DNA of 64,000 bases from NCBI RefSeq assembly GCF_035581365.1, contig NZ_CP141590.1, forward strand, positions 2,786,001 through 2,850,000, in the 5' to 3' direction. The notes beneath the pieces were generated by a model. It saw nothing but the letters and a program-made list of their open reading frames with translations, made no database searches and had not been told where the DNA came from. This DNA is from Tsuneonella sp. CC-YZS046. GTDB lineage: Bacteria; Pseudomonadota; Alphaproteobacteria; Sphingomonadales; Sphingomonadaceae. The position numbers and the translations under genes are program-made. Of the stretch, positions 52,090-60,677 are shown piece after piece (within the stretch, counting starts at the first letter, position 1; each line of letters starts with the position of its first letter).

Positions 52090-52956
52090 TCAGATTCCGG
52101 GCGCCTCGAGACCGGAACGGTTAAGGGTGCTCGGCAAGATGCCGAAACGATGGCGGAAGGCCGTGGTGAAATGCGGCAGCGTATAGCCGACTCGGTCCGC
52201 CGTCAGCGTGACGCTGAGCCCGGATTCGAGCAGCCGCCATGCCTCGCGCAGTCGCGTCTCACGCAAATATTCCCCGATGCTTTGACCGAAGAGGCGCCGG
52301 AACCCGGCCGTCATCCGACGTACGTTCATGCCACAGTCGCGGGCCAGGCGATCCAGCCCCGGCATGTTGGCGGGGTCGCGGTTCAGGCGATCGCGTAATT
52401 CGTGCAGCCGCCTGACTTCGAGCGGCGTTGCCAGACTTACCGAACTGTTGGTGGATGGCCGCGCCAGCGTGTCGAGCGCCAGCGCTGCCAGTTCGAGCGC
52501 CTTGCCGGCCAGGTGTAGCCTCCGGGCCACGCCCACATAGGGCGCGTTCAGAATTTGCTCCGCAATAGCCTGCATCGCGACGGGGCACGTCGCTCGATGA
52601 TGGGCCATGCCCTCCGGCAGAAGAGCATTGGCATCACCGAGCAACTCGTCGGCAGCCTCTGCGTCCAGATGCAGGGTCAGATATTGCAGCGAGCTGAGGC
52701 TGGCGAAGCGATGGTGAAGCTGCCAGTCGTGACGGCTGACAAACAAGTTCACGCTCGGACCGGACTCGCGGGCTTGTGTCTGACCCGCGATTCCCACTTC
52801 GATCGACCCTTTGAGCAATATTGCCAGCTTGATTCCCGGGCGCAAATTCTCGATCGCCTCGGCTTCTTCCGCGAAGTCGCGATAACCCGCACCCACCGAC
52901 AGCCCTCGCGCCGCATGGCATGACCAGAATGTTGGTTTGAGTGCGCCCGCTTGCAC
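52090..52956 (-). CDS. AraC-family regulator, PchR-like
   Basis: This 288-residue protein has an N-terminal sensor part (ENLRPGIKLAILLKGSIEVG and FVSRHDWQLHHRFAS) and a C-terminal double helix-turn-helix (MPGLDRLARDCGMNVRRMTAGFRRLFG and VTLTADRVGYTLPHFTTAFRHRFGI). PchR-type AraC proteins activate siderophore receptor genes when the ferri-siderophore is present. It lies 77 bases upstream of the receptor on the same strand, which supports that target. Confidence 0.88.
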   Translation of the reverse strand: MQAGALKPTFWSCHAARGLSVGAGYRDFAEEAEAIENLRPGIKLAILLKGSIEVGIAGQTQARESGPSVNLFVSRHDWQLHHRFASLSSLQYLTLHLDAEAADELLGDANALLPEGMAHHRATCPVAMQAIAEQILNAPYVGVARRLHLAGKALELAALALDTLARPSTNSSVSLATPLEVRRLHELRDRLNRDPANMPGLDRLARDCGMNVRRMTAGFRRLFGQSIGEYLRETRLREAWRLLESGLSVTLTADRVGYTLPHFTTAFRHRFGILPSTLNRSGLEAPGI

Positions 52957-52995
52957 AGCGTTATGAAACCCCTTGCAACGCCTCCATGTATACTA

Positions 52996-53012
52996 TTGCG
53001 AATTAATTGCAA
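52996..53012 (-). promoter_or_regulatory. Fur-like inverted repeat upstream of the PchR-like gene
   Basis: TTGCGAATTAATTGCAA is a near-perfect palindrome whose inner 15 bases form a 7-1-7 repeat of the Fur type. It lies 40 bases before the regulator start in an AT-rich gap. Iron control is inferred from form and context. Confidence 0.4.
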
Positions 53013-53050
53013 TATGCACTCAACGACAGCCGAAGCTTCTGCCGGCAAGG

Positions 53051-53650
53051 TCAACGCGCGGAGATGTGCCCGCGAACGAACGATACACGCTCGGAAACGC
53101 TGGCAAGTGGCAGCGGCACGAGATCATATCCCAGGGCGGCATATGTCTCTGTCATCACCTGATGCGTTGCTCTCGCTTCCTCCATGCTTTGCTTTCGTTC
53201 AGCATCATGGATGAAAATCTCCGGCCAATGGGGGGCGATGAATACGGTACGGTTATACCGGAAAAGCTCAGCAGCCCGGCGAATGTGGGGCGGCGCCTCG
53301 AGTCCGCACAGGGATAAATATCCTAACACATCGGGAATGCCCCGATCACACAGCACGCGCCCGGCAAACCTGCTTGCTTCGCGATAGGATCTCAGATCCC
53401 AGGCCAGCATCAGTTCGGCGAACGCCTGCCGATCGATCCATGGAAGCGCGTTGCCGCCAGTAGCGACCTGATCCTGAATGATCGAGCGGCCTGCTTCCGG
53501 CGTGTGCCGGAAACCCTCCAGAGCAAGAGCTTTGATGAGAGAGGTCTTTCCCGATCCCGGTCCTCCGGTAATGATGAACAGGTGATCCGCATGTTCCGGG
53601 GATCGATCGAAGCTCTTGCCGATTGTCGGCCGGGGAACCGGAATCCTCAC
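53051..53650 (-). CDS. P-loop ATPase/kinase-like protein (AAA_28 type)
   Basis: This 199-residue protein has Walker A FIITGGPGSGKTSLI (about residues 25-39) and HTPEAGRSIIQDQ shortly after, followed by CDRGIPDVLGYL. That matches the small AAA_28-like P-loop nucleotidase/kinase group, often found with metabolic genes. It overlaps the DUF1993 gene by four bases (its start lies inside that gene's end). The substrate is unknown. Confidence 0.8.
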   Translation of the reverse strand: MRIPVPRPTIGKSFDRSPEHADHLFIITGGPGSGKTSLIKALALEGFRHTPEAGRSIIQDQVATGGNALPWIDRQAFAELMLAWDLRSYREASRFAGRVLCDRGIPDVLGYLSLCGLEAPPHIRRAAELFRYNRTVFIAPHWPEIFIHDAERKQSMEEARATHQVMTETYAALGYDLVPLPLASVSERVSFVRGHISAR

Positions 53651-54207
53651 GCTGCGGTCGGGGAACGAAGATGGTTGAACATATGCGGCACATAGTCGGC
53701 CTTGCCGATCTGGATACCCCGGCTTCTGAGGATCGCATAAGCGGTTACGGCGTGGAAGTAGAATTGGGGCAGCGCCCAGTCCCTGACATAGTCCTGGCCG
53801 GTCATATCGAACGTTGGACCGCCCGGCAGTTCAAGGATCACTCGCCTATCCTCGGTTCCGTCAAAAGCGTCTGGCTCAAGGCTGCCGAGAAACGATAGGG
53901 CGTCACCGATGCGGGTTTGCGCTTCGACCATCGATCCTGGTTCTTCACCGGCCGCATGCCCTTCCTGTCCGAGTTGCTCCAGAGCTTGCGGCAATAGTTG
54001 ACCTTTGAGGCGGAATACGGCTTCCTGCGCCTGCAGACAGGCGAACCGCACCTGCGCTGACAGGGGGAGCATGTCGGGCGCGAGGCGTTGGGCAAGGAGC
54101 GCTTCGGCTTCTGACTCCGACGATTGCTGGCGCGCCTTTTCCAGCAATCCTGCGAGCGTTTGCAACATATGCGTATATGTCGGCACGAGAAGATCGGTCG
54201 GGGACAT
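53647..54207 (-). CDS. DUF1993 family protein
   Basis: This 186-residue soluble helical protein has family features: LLVPTYTHMLQTLAGLLEKA at the start, FACLQAQEAVFRL in the middle and DYVRDWALPQFYFHAVTAYAILR near the end. The frame is open to 54336, but ATG 54207 is the normal start. DUF1993 proteins resemble the DinB-like helical-bundle superfamily. The function is not known. Confidence 0.85.
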   Translation of the reverse strand: MSPTDLLVPTYTHMLQTLAGLLEKARQQSSESEAEALLAQRLAPDMLPLSAQVRFACLQAQEAVFRLKGQLLPQALEQLGQEGHAAGEEPGSMVEAQTRIGDALSFLGSLEPDAFDGTEDRRVILELPGGPTFDMTGQDYVRDWALPQFYFHAVTAYAILRSRGIQIGKADYVPHMFNHLRSPTAA

Positions 54208-54247
54208 GGAAGCTCCTGTAGATGCAAGGAAGCAAGGATGATCGCGT

Positions 54248-54685
54248 CTAGCACCGACGGGATACAGCGGGCTTTTCTGATCGCATGGCCGGAACTCGCG
54301 GGCCAGGCCATTCAGGTCGCGGATCGTCACAGACAAGGTTCATCCCCGCGCCCTCGGTGGCCCGGACGGGAAGTGCGGTCGCGTCGAATCCGTCGAGGCA
54401 GAAGATGTTGACCCCGAAGTGATCGGGCGCCGCGCGCTTGCGGTGGAAGACGTAGATGCCGCAACGCCGGCAGAAATAATGTTTCGCGCGGCCGCTGTTC
54501 CATACGTAGAGCGAGAGCAGTTGCTCTCCCTGTTCGATATGCAGCGCTACTTCGGGCACTTTCACCATCAATGCGTTGCGCTTCACGCATAATGAGCAAT
54601 CGCATGTCGTCAATTCGATCGGATCGCTGTCTAGGGTGAAGCGGACCCCGCCGCAGTGGCAGGAACCGGGATGACGGCTTACCAT
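54248..54685 (-). CDS. GFA family protein (glutathione-dependent formaldehyde-activating-like)
   Basis: This 145-residue zinc-binding protein has the GFA cysteine pattern: GSCHCGGVRF, TCDCSLCVKRNAL and FCRRCGIYVFHRK. The founding member binds glutathione and helps formaldehyde detoxification, but most family members have no proven activity. It overlaps the DJ-1/PfpI gene end by seven bases. Confidence 0.9.
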   Translation of the reverse strand: MVSRHPGSCHCGGVRFTLDSDPIELTTCDCSLCVKRNALMVKVPEVALHIEQGEQLLSLYVWNSGRAKHYFCRRCGIYVFHRKRAAPDHFGVNIFCLDGFDATALPVRATEGAGMNLVCDDPRPEWPGPRVPAMRSEKPAVSRRC

Positions 54686-55365
54686 CGGCTCGCTTCTTCC
54701 GCGCCGAATGGGTCGAGCATCCTAGCGCCTGAACCGACGCCGGCCGTCTCGTGCTGCGCTGCCGCCAATATGGCCGGTTCGATCACCCGCAGCGCATGAT
54801 CGACATAGAAGCTCTTCTCGCCCACCGGAGCGACATAATGCATCGCTTCGTGCGTGATGTCGATCGACGCGCCGCGCGCGATGATCCACGCGGCGAGATA
54901 AGGCGCGGCAAGGCAGCCGCCCGCTGTCGCGACATTGCCATGAGCGGCGAACGGCGCGTCGATAACGTTGACGCCCGCCTCCACGACACACGGCTTCGTC
55001 GTCAGGTCGGTGCAGGCCGGCAGGTCGCCGATCAGACCGAGCCTGGCCAACAGCAACGTGCCGGAACATTGCGCGGCGATCAGCTGACGGGTGGGATAGA
55101 GCTGCAGGCGAGCCAGCAAGGCGGTGTCCTCGGCAATCTCGCGCGTCCGAATACCGCTGCCGATCAACACTGCATCCGCCTCACAGGCAAATTCCAGCGG
55201 GCGCTGGCGCTGCACGGTCACGCCATTCATGGACGTGACCTGTTTTGACGGGGCAGTGATATGGGCCTGCCAGCCTCGCGGCCGGAGACGGTTGAGGATG
55301 GCAGCGCCAATGAAGGAATCGAGTTCATTGAAGCCGTCGAAGGTCAGGACCGCGATTTGCATCAA
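54679..55365 (-). CDS. DJ-1/PfpI family protein
   Basis: This 228-residue protein has the flavodoxin-like class-I glutamine-amidotransferase fold of DJ-1/PfpI. The N-terminus is IAVLTFDGFNELDSF with the conserved acidic residue, and the nucleophile elbow is AAQCSGTLLLARLG, with Cys100 as the likely reactive residue. Members include proteases, glyoxalase-like enzymes and isonitrile hydratases; the exact activity is not determinable. It overlaps phzF by four bases. Confidence 0.88.
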   Translation of the reverse strand: MMQIAVLTFDGFNELDSFIGAAILNRLRPRGWQAHITAPSKQVTSMNGVTVQRQRPLEFACEADAVLIGSGIRTREIAEDTALLARLQLYPTRQLIAAQCSGTLLLARLGLIGDLPACTDLTTKPCVVEAGVNVIDAPFAAHGNVATAGGCLAAPYLAAWIIARGASIDITHEAMHYVAPVGEKSFYVDHALRVIEPAILAAAQHETAGVGSGARMLDPFGAEEASRW

Positions 55366-56204
55366 CTGGCACTCCGGCCGCTAAAGAGCGTACGGGTGGC
55401 ACCGGCAACCCATATCTGTCCGGCATCATCCTGTTCGACGTGGATGCGACCGCTCCTTCCCAGCCGCGTGCCTTGTGCTGCAATGTAGGCATCGTTCACG
55501 CGGCCGCTCGCGAACAGCCATTGGCCGAGCGCGGCGTTGAGGCTGCCCGTCACCGGGTCCTCGATCAGCGCGCCATGGGCGTCGCTGAAAAAGGCGCGGA
55601 CCTCGAATGCTGCGTCACCGCCTGCCGCATAGGGGCCGAGAATGCCGATATCGATTCGCTGGCTCTGATTCCTTTTCGGTTCCACCGCCAGCACGGCATC
55701 GGCCGATTCCAGCATCACCGCGATCCAGCCGGGACCATTATCCGCCCACGTCGCACCCATGATTGCGCCACGCTCGATACGCAAAACCTCCGCCACCCGG
55801 GCGATGTCTGCTTCCGTGGGAGTGCCGCCGCGCAGCAGGGGCGGCGCAGCGAAGGCAAGGCGTTCGCCGTCGTTCCGGATCTTCACCAGACCTGCGCCGC
55901 ATTCCTGCACGATCATGTTCCGATCCCTCGGTTGTCCGCCCGCCTCCATCCAAGCATGAGCGCTGCCCAGCGTCGGATGTCCGGCGAAGGTCAGTTCATG
56001 CGCAAGCGTGAAGATGCGCACCCTGTAGTCCGCTCCAGGGTCGGTCGGCGGCAGAAGGAAGGTAGTCTCCGACAGGTTCAGCCAGCGGGTGATGGCCTGC
56101 ATCTCCTCGGTCGAGAGAGCTTCGGCATCGGACAGCACGGCGACTGGGTTGCCGGTAAAAGGGTCGACGCCGAACACGTCGACGAGGTGGAAGGGATTGT
56201 TCAC
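55362..56204 (-). CDS. PhzF-family isomerase/epimerase-like protein
   Basis: This 280-residue protein has the PhzF pattern: FHLVDVFGVDPFTGNPVAV, LNLSETTFLLPP with the catalytic Glu46, FAGHPTLGSAHAW, and the C-terminal EDPVTGSLNAALGQWL. PhzF makes phenazine precursors in pseudomonads, but the family is broad and most members are not phenazine enzymes. No other phz gene is seen. It is first in a minus-strand set with DJ-1, GFA and possibly DUF1993, divergent from a MocR regulator. Confidence 0.9.
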   Translation of the reverse strand: MNNPFHLVDVFGVDPFTGNPVAVLSDAEALSTEEMQAITRWLNLSETTFLLPPTDPGADYRVRIFTLAHELTFAGHPTLGSAHAWMEAGGQPRDRNMIVQECGAGLVKIRNDGERLAFAAPPLLRGGTPTEADIARVAEVLRIERGAIMGATWADNGPGWIAVMLESADAVLAVEPKRNQSQRIDIGILGPYAAGGDAAFEVRAFFSDAHGALIEDPVTGSLNAALGQWLFASGRVNDAYIAAQGTRLGRSGRIHVEQDDAGQIWVAGATRTLFSGRSAS

Positions 56205-56272
56205 GCTGTAACTCCTGTTGCGCAGACGGCTTTTCTAACTGGCGGCACCGGCATCGACAGGCACGGATCGAT

Positions 56273-56298
56273 ACGATATCGTCAAACTGTACTGGTCA
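56273..56298. promoter_or_regulatory. phzF/mocR intergenic operator candidates
   Basis: A perfect 10-bp palindrome ACGATATCGT (56273-56282) is followed by AACTGT-ACTGG steps (56285-56296), similar to the direct-repeat sites favoured by MocR proteins. A minus-strand TTGACG (-35-like) overlaps it. The region is too short for a firm promoter call. Confidence 0.3.
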
Positions 56299-56311
56299 TG
56301 AAAGCAGGACG

Positions 56312-57700
56312 GTGGCGGCAAACCCCAATGAAACGCGGACAGGACGTATCGTCCGCCATATTCGCGACCGGATCGAAGCCCGCACGCTGACGCCCGGCGC
56401 GCGGCTGCCATCCATCCGCGCGATGGCGGACACGATGAGCGTCGCGCGCTCGACCGTGGTCGAAGCTTATGAGCGTCTTGCAAGCGAGGGTATGATCCGC
56501 TCGCGGCCCGGATCGGGCTTTTATGTCGCGGCTCCGCTGGCTCCGCTGACGCTTGAACGGTTGACGCAAACCGCCGAGCGGGAGGTCGATCCGTTATGGA
56601 TGCTCCGTCAGTCGCTGGGGGAACGGCGCGCGGAACGGATGCCGGGGTGCGGCTGGTTGCCGGATGACTGGCTCGCAGGCGAGGCGCTGCGCAAGGCCAT
56701 GCGCGCAATGGCGCGTACAAAGGATGCGGGCGCTCTCGCGAGCTATGCCTCGCCGTTCGGTTCACCTGCGCTGCGCTCGCTGCTCGCTCGCCGCCTCGCC
56801 GAACAGGGCGTGGCGGCCTCGCCCGACCAAATTCTTCTCACCGACAGCGGCACCCACGCGCTCGATCTGGTCTGCCGCTTCCTTCTCCAGCCCGGTGACA
56901 CGGTGCTGGTCGATGATCCATGCTACTTCAATTTCCTTGCCTTGCTGCGAGCGCATCGGGCCAAGGTAATCGGTGTGCCGATGACGCCCAGCGGCCCCGA
57001 TCTCGCCGCGTTCGCGGAGGTGGCCGTCACGCACAGGCCGCGCCTGTATCTGACCAATTCGGCCGTCCATAATCCGACGGGTGCGATGCTTTCCGCACCT
57101 GCGGCGCATCGGCTGCTCCGCATCGCCGAAGCCCATGACATGGTCATCGTCGAGGACGATATTTTCGCCGATTTCGAGCATGTCCCGGCTCCGCGCCTCG
57201 CCGCCTTCGACGGGCTGGAAAGAGTGATCCGGATCGGCAGCTTTTCCAAGTCCCTGTCCGCAGCCGTGAGATGCGGCAACATTGCCGCGCGCGGCGACTG
57301 GATCGAGGCACTGGCCGATCTGCGCATCGCGACCTCCATGGCTGGTAGCCCCTTGTCGGCAGGCTTGCTCCACACGGTCCTGACGGATGGAAGTTATCGC
57401 AGGCACCTTGAATCCGTCCGCTCCCGCCTTGCCCGCGCCATGCCGCGCGTGGCGAAGCGGCTGCGCGACCTCGGTATTGAGCCTTGGGCTGAACCGGGTG
57501 CGGGCATTTTTCTGTGGGCACGATTACCGGATGGCGTCGATGCGGTCGCTCTCGCCCGCTCTGCGTTGGCCAAGCAGATCGTCCTTGCACCGGGTGCGGT
57601 GTTCAGCGCCAGTGGCGGCTGGCGCGATCATATGCGCTTCAACGTGGCGATGAGCGATGATGATCGCCTGTTCGGTTATTTACGTATGGTGCTACAGTAG
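56312..57700 (+). CDS. MocR-type regulator (GntR HTH fused to aminotransferase-like domain)
   Basis: This 462-residue protein has a GntR winged helix at about 10-72 (LPSIRAMADTMSVARSTVVEAYERL) and a fold-type-I aminotransferase domain. The PLP-binding Lys is at about residue 313 in GSFSKSLSAAVRCG, and SAVHNPTGAML is the usual Asn-Pro-x-Gly block. MocR proteins use PLP or amino compounds as effectors and typically act on divergent genes, here phzF and its followers. Start GTG 56312. Confidence 0.92.
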   Translation: MAANPNETRTGRIVRHIRDRIEARTLTPGARLPSIRAMADTMSVARSTVVEAYERLASEGMIRSRPGSGFYVAAPLAPLTLERLTQTAEREVDPLWMLRQSLGERRAERMPGCGWLPDDWLAGEALRKAMRAMARTKDAGALASYASPFGSPALRSLLARRLAEQGVAASPDQILLTDSGTHALDLVCRFLLQPGDTVLVDDPCYFNFLALLRAHRAKVIGVPMTPSGPDLAAFAEVAVTHRPRLYLTNSAVHNPTGAMLSAPAAHRLLRIAEAHDMVIVEDDIFADFEHVPAPRLAAFDGLERVIRIGSFSKSLSAAVRCGNIAARGDWIEALADLRIATSMAGSPLSAGLLHTVLTDGSYRRHLESVRSRLARAMPRVAKRLRDLGIEPWAEPGAGIFLWARLPDGVDAVALARSALAKQIVLAPGAVFSASGGWRDHMRFNVAMSDDDRLFGYLRMVLQ

Positions 57701-57741
57701 GGATTTGCGAGATTTCGGCCGCACACTACAGTCACTTCCAT

Positions 57742-58031
57742 ATGTCAGGCTACGATAAGACGCTGCTGACATCGTTGACGCCCTTGCAGCATCGCAGGGC
57801 ATTTCGAAGGCTGATGCGAAGAAATCTCTCGATACCGTCCTCAGCCTTATCGGCGATGCGCTGGTGAAGGGCGACGAGGTCTCCTTGAACGGCTTTGGCA
57901 AGTTCCGCGCAAAGGACAGCGCCGCCCGTGAAGGCCGCAATCCTCAGACCGGCGAGACGATCGTGATCCGCGCTTCCAAGCGCGTTGGCTTCACCGCCGC
58001 GAAGGCCCTGAAGGACAAGGTCAACGGATGA
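57742..58031 (+). pseudogene. HU-family DNA-binding protein gene with a one-base frameshift
   Basis: From 57765 to the stop at 58029 the sequence encodes a clear HU/IHF-like protein: ADIVDALAASQGISKADAKK, then GDEVSLNGFGKFRAKDSAAR, then GRNPQTGETIVIRASKRVGF. This frame has no start codon and is closed upstream by TAA at 57756. An ATG at 57742 in another frame reads MSGYDKTL and would join perfectly to ADIVDAL if one G were added after 57765. So a single-base deletion (or a sequencing error, or a programmed shift) separates the first eight codons from the rest. Its stop overlaps the mucR start. Confidence 0.8.
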
Positions 58032-58561
58032 ACGGGCAGGCAGCAATGACCGACAACCACAACGTCGATGAGTCCACATTGCTGTCGCTCACCGCAGAGA
58101 TCGTGGCCGCCCACCTCGGCGCCAACCAGGTCACGGCCGCCGACGTTCCGCAGCTGATCGCATCCGTTCATGGCGCCCTCGCTGGCCTGGGCGCGCCCGA
58201 TACCACGGAGCCTGCGCCGCAACCCGCTGTCTCGGTGCGCGCGTCGGTCAAGTCTGACCATCTGGTCTGCCTGGAGGATGGCAGGAAGCTGAAGACGCTC
58301 CGGCGTCACCTCATGACCGCCTATGGCATGACGCCGGACCAGTATCGCGCAAAGTGGAACCTGCCTGCGGACTACCCAATGGTGGCGCCGGCTTACTCAG
58401 CTAGGCGCAGCGAACTCGCCAAGGCGGGCGGCCTCGGAAGACGGAAGGGCGCTGCGCCTGCCCACAACCAGATCGCGAAAGACCAGGCTCTGATTTCAGC
58501 AAGCAGCGAGGAAAAAACACCGCGCCGCACCCGGCGGAAGCTGGGGATTGCCGTTTCGTAA
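58028..58561 (+). CDS. MucR/Ros family transcriptional regulator
   Basis: This protein of about 177 residues has the MucR core at about 73-140: HLVCLEDGRKLKTLRRHLMT, AYGMTPDQYRAKWNLPADYP and then MVAPAYSARRSELAKAGGLGR. MucR proteins are alphaproteobacterial zinc-finger-like DNA binders, often acting as H-NS-like silencers. The usual second zinc-side His (often T-H-Y) is Ala here (T-A-Y), so metal binding may be altered. ATG 58028 overlaps the HU stop; ATG 58046 is an alternative. Confidence 0.88.
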   Translation: MNGQAAMTDNHNVDESTLLSLTAEIVAAHLGANQVTAADVPQLIASVHGALAGLGAPDTTEPAPQPAVSVRASVKSDHLVCLEDGRKLKTLRRHLMTAYGMTPDQYRAKWNLPADYPMVAPAYSARRSELAKAGGLGRRKGAAPAHNQIAKDQALISASSEEKTPRRTRRKLGIAVS

Positions 58562-58668
58562 TCTCTGAGTGCCGAAAGCGGTTGGATCGCCGTTCGATCA
58601 GCTCAATGCCTCACCCTCAAGATAGCCCTTCCGAGTGTTGCGGTGGGCGTCTCTTGACCCTGAACAAC

Positions 58669-60435
58669 TCAATTAAAGCGCATCCCGAACAATCCGCCGG
58701 AATCGGTCGCATCGGTGAGCTTCACGTCAATGACATGCGCGCTGACATCGAAGCCTTCCCGGAAGCCGTCCCTTGGCAACGCGTCCGAGTTCATCGTCAC
58801 GATGTATTGAAAACCGACACTCGCTGCGTGATCCGCGCCCAATTGCAGCGCCTTCGCCACCTGGCGTTCATCAACACCGTCGAAAAGATGGCTGTCATGC
58901 ACTAGGAAGCCAGGACCGATACCTCGACGCGCGGCGAGTTCGGCAATCATCAGATCAAAGCAGAATATCTGCATGTTCGTGATGCCCTTACTGCGCTGCC
59001 CGTCGATACGAACATCGACTTGGGGGCCGTTGGTGGTTGCGCTGATCGTGAGGCTTCCTGCTTTCTCGTAGAGAGCGTTCGAGAGGTCCTCGAAAACGAG
59101 GATGGCCTCTTCAATCAGGCTTTCGCGCTCATGGTGATCGTCCTGGAGCGTCTTGAGCAGCCGGGCGCGCTCGATGTCGAGTTCGGCCTTGGTGCTCTCG
59201 ATCTCCTCCGCAGTCTTCAGCCGCTGCCGCAGACCCTCGGCATCCGCTTCGGCTCGGCCAGCTTCCTGCTGGAGGAGTGCATAGTGCTCCAGCGCACCGC
59301 CAGATTGCAAAATGCCCATCAGTTCGCGGCGTCGCTGGTCCAAGCTCTCGCGGGTCCGATCCCGCTTGCTGATGCGATCTTCGGCAGCCTGTACTTCCGA
59401 AGTCAGATGTGAGCGGCGGTTCTGCACGATCGCCTGATGGAATTCTTCCACCTCTTCGAACCGCTTTCCGACCGAACCCGGCAGAACCACGCCTGCCTCA
59501 CGATAAAGCCGATCGAGGCTGGTAGAAGCCGGCGGAGCCTCGCTGTCGATCGCAGCCTGCAACTGAAGGATTAGCTCTCGGTCGGCGGTATTGTCATCGT
59601 TCAGAGTGGAAATCTCGCGTGTTATCCGCGAGGCCTCCTTTTCCATCTCGGTATACTCGGGAACGACGGTGAAAGTGCTGACCTGATCCCGCAGACGCCG
59701 GGCGCGTGCCTCCGCAACGGTCATTTTCGTCCGCAAGTCGGCAGCGGTACCAAAATAACGGCCCAGCCCGCCGTCCTTCGCTGCCTTCCGCAACTCGCCC
59801 ATCGCGCGCTCGCGCGTCCGAACTTCCTGAAATTGCTGCGGGACGGCCGCATCCAGGCCCAGCAGGAAGCTGATGGCGACCTGCTGGTCCCATCCTTGCT
59901 GCTTGGATGATTGCTGGGTTGGCGACAGGAAACCATCGCTGTTCTGTCGGCGCACGAAATAGGAAAACAGGGAACGAAACGAGGGCCGGTAACGGACGTT
60001 CTCGTCTCCATCGGAATCGGCGTTTAGGCCGAACATCAACGCCCCGAGGACACTCCGCCAGTTCTCGTTGCTGATGATCTGGTCGCCAGTTTTCACGTCC
60101 AGCGACGGCGGGATGGGCCAGCTTGCAGCGTCGCCCTGGATCACGACGCGCGATGGCTTGGCTCCGGAGCGGGCCACGTCGACGAGGGTGGTGCCAACGT
60201 CGACCCTCGCCTCGAATGTGTGCCCCACCAAAGCACTGGATCGAAAGATGCTGTCCTTCCCGGCATTCGCCCCGAACAGAAAGTGGATCAGCTCGACGAG
60301 ACTGGTCTTGCCCGCTCCGTTGCGCGATTGCCGATCAGTCGCCCCGGCGCTCTTGTCCGCGAGCAGGATATTAAGGCCGGGACGGAAGGTTAGGCTCTTG
60401 AACGTCGGAAGATCACTGCTGAGGCCGTGGATCAT
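58669..60435 (-). CDS. ABC-3C system ATPase (DUF2326, RecN/SMC-like)
   Basis: This is a 588-residue SMC/RecN-type ATPase. The N-terminal lobe has Walker A RNGAGKTS at about 38-45. A long coiled coil follows (about 205-455, with a central break near 315). The C-terminal lobe has GFLVHDSHLFDGVDERQ as the Walker B/D-loop region, typical of DUF2326. In ABC-three-component (ABC-3C) systems this ATPase is predicted to sense invading DNA and license an effector. It is last in the operon; its ATG overlaps the middle-component stop. Confidence 0.88.
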   Translation of the reverse strand: MIHGLSSDLPTFKSLTFRPGLNILLADKSAGATDRQSRNGAGKTSLVELIHFLFGANAGKDSIFRSSALVGHTFEARVDVGTTLVDVARSGAKPSRVVIQGDAASWPIPPSLDVKTGDQIISNENWRSVLGALMFGLNADSDGDENVRYRPSFRSLFSYFVRRQNSDGFLSPTQQSSKQQGWDQQVAISFLLGLDAAVPQQFQEVRTRERAMGELRKAAKDGGLGRYFGTAADLRTKMTVAEARARRLRDQVSTFTVVPEYTEMEKEASRITREISTLNDDNTADRELILQLQAAIDSEAPPASTSLDRLYREAGVVLPGSVGKRFEEVEEFHQAIVQNRRSHLTSEVQAAEDRISKRDRTRESLDQRRRELMGILQSGGALEHYALLQQEAGRAEADAEGLRQRLKTAEEIESTKAELDIERARLLKTLQDDHHERESLIEEAILVFEDLSNALYEKAGSLTISATTNGPQVDVRIDGQRSKGITNMQIFCFDLMIAELAARRGIGPGFLVHDSHLFDGVDERQVAKALQLGADHAASVGFQYIVTMNSDALPRDGFREGFDVSAHVIDVKLTDATDSGGLFGMRFN

Positions 60436-60677
60436 GACGCGGTCTTCTGGAGCAGGCCGCGATCGAAATGCACGGCTTTCACCATGAACAGCAGATCGAG
60501 AGCCAGCACGAACCAGTCATAGCTGATCGGTGCGGACACCGCCCGATCGGCCCGCGCCGACCTGATCTCATCCCACAACCGCGACACTGTCATCGGCTCG
60601 CGCAGACAGCCAAGTACGTCGGCGCCAACCGCGAGAAGCGCCCGATCCGGACGGATATGTTTGGTCGGCAGTATCAT
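60432..60677 (-). CDS. ABC-3C middle component (MC6-like)
   Basis: This 81-residue protein begins MILPTKHIRPDRALLAVGAD and continues with TVSRLWDEIR and ISYDWFVLALDLLFMVKAVHF. This is the ABC-3C middle-component-6 pattern, a small winged-helix-like adaptor between the ATPase and the effector protein. ATG 60677 overlaps the effector stop, and the stop overlaps the ATPase start, so all three genes are translationally coupled. The longer frame to 60716 is inside the effector gene. Confidence 0.85.
   Translation of the reverse strand: MILPTKHIRPDRALLAVGADVLGCLREPMTVSRLWDEIRSARADRAVSAPISYDWFVLALDLLFMVKAVHFDRGLLQKTAS

Noticed and set aside
55362-56204. Phenazine biosynthesis locus
   Set aside because: Only a PhzF-family gene is present; no phzA/B, D, E or G partners, and the family is mostly non-phenazine.
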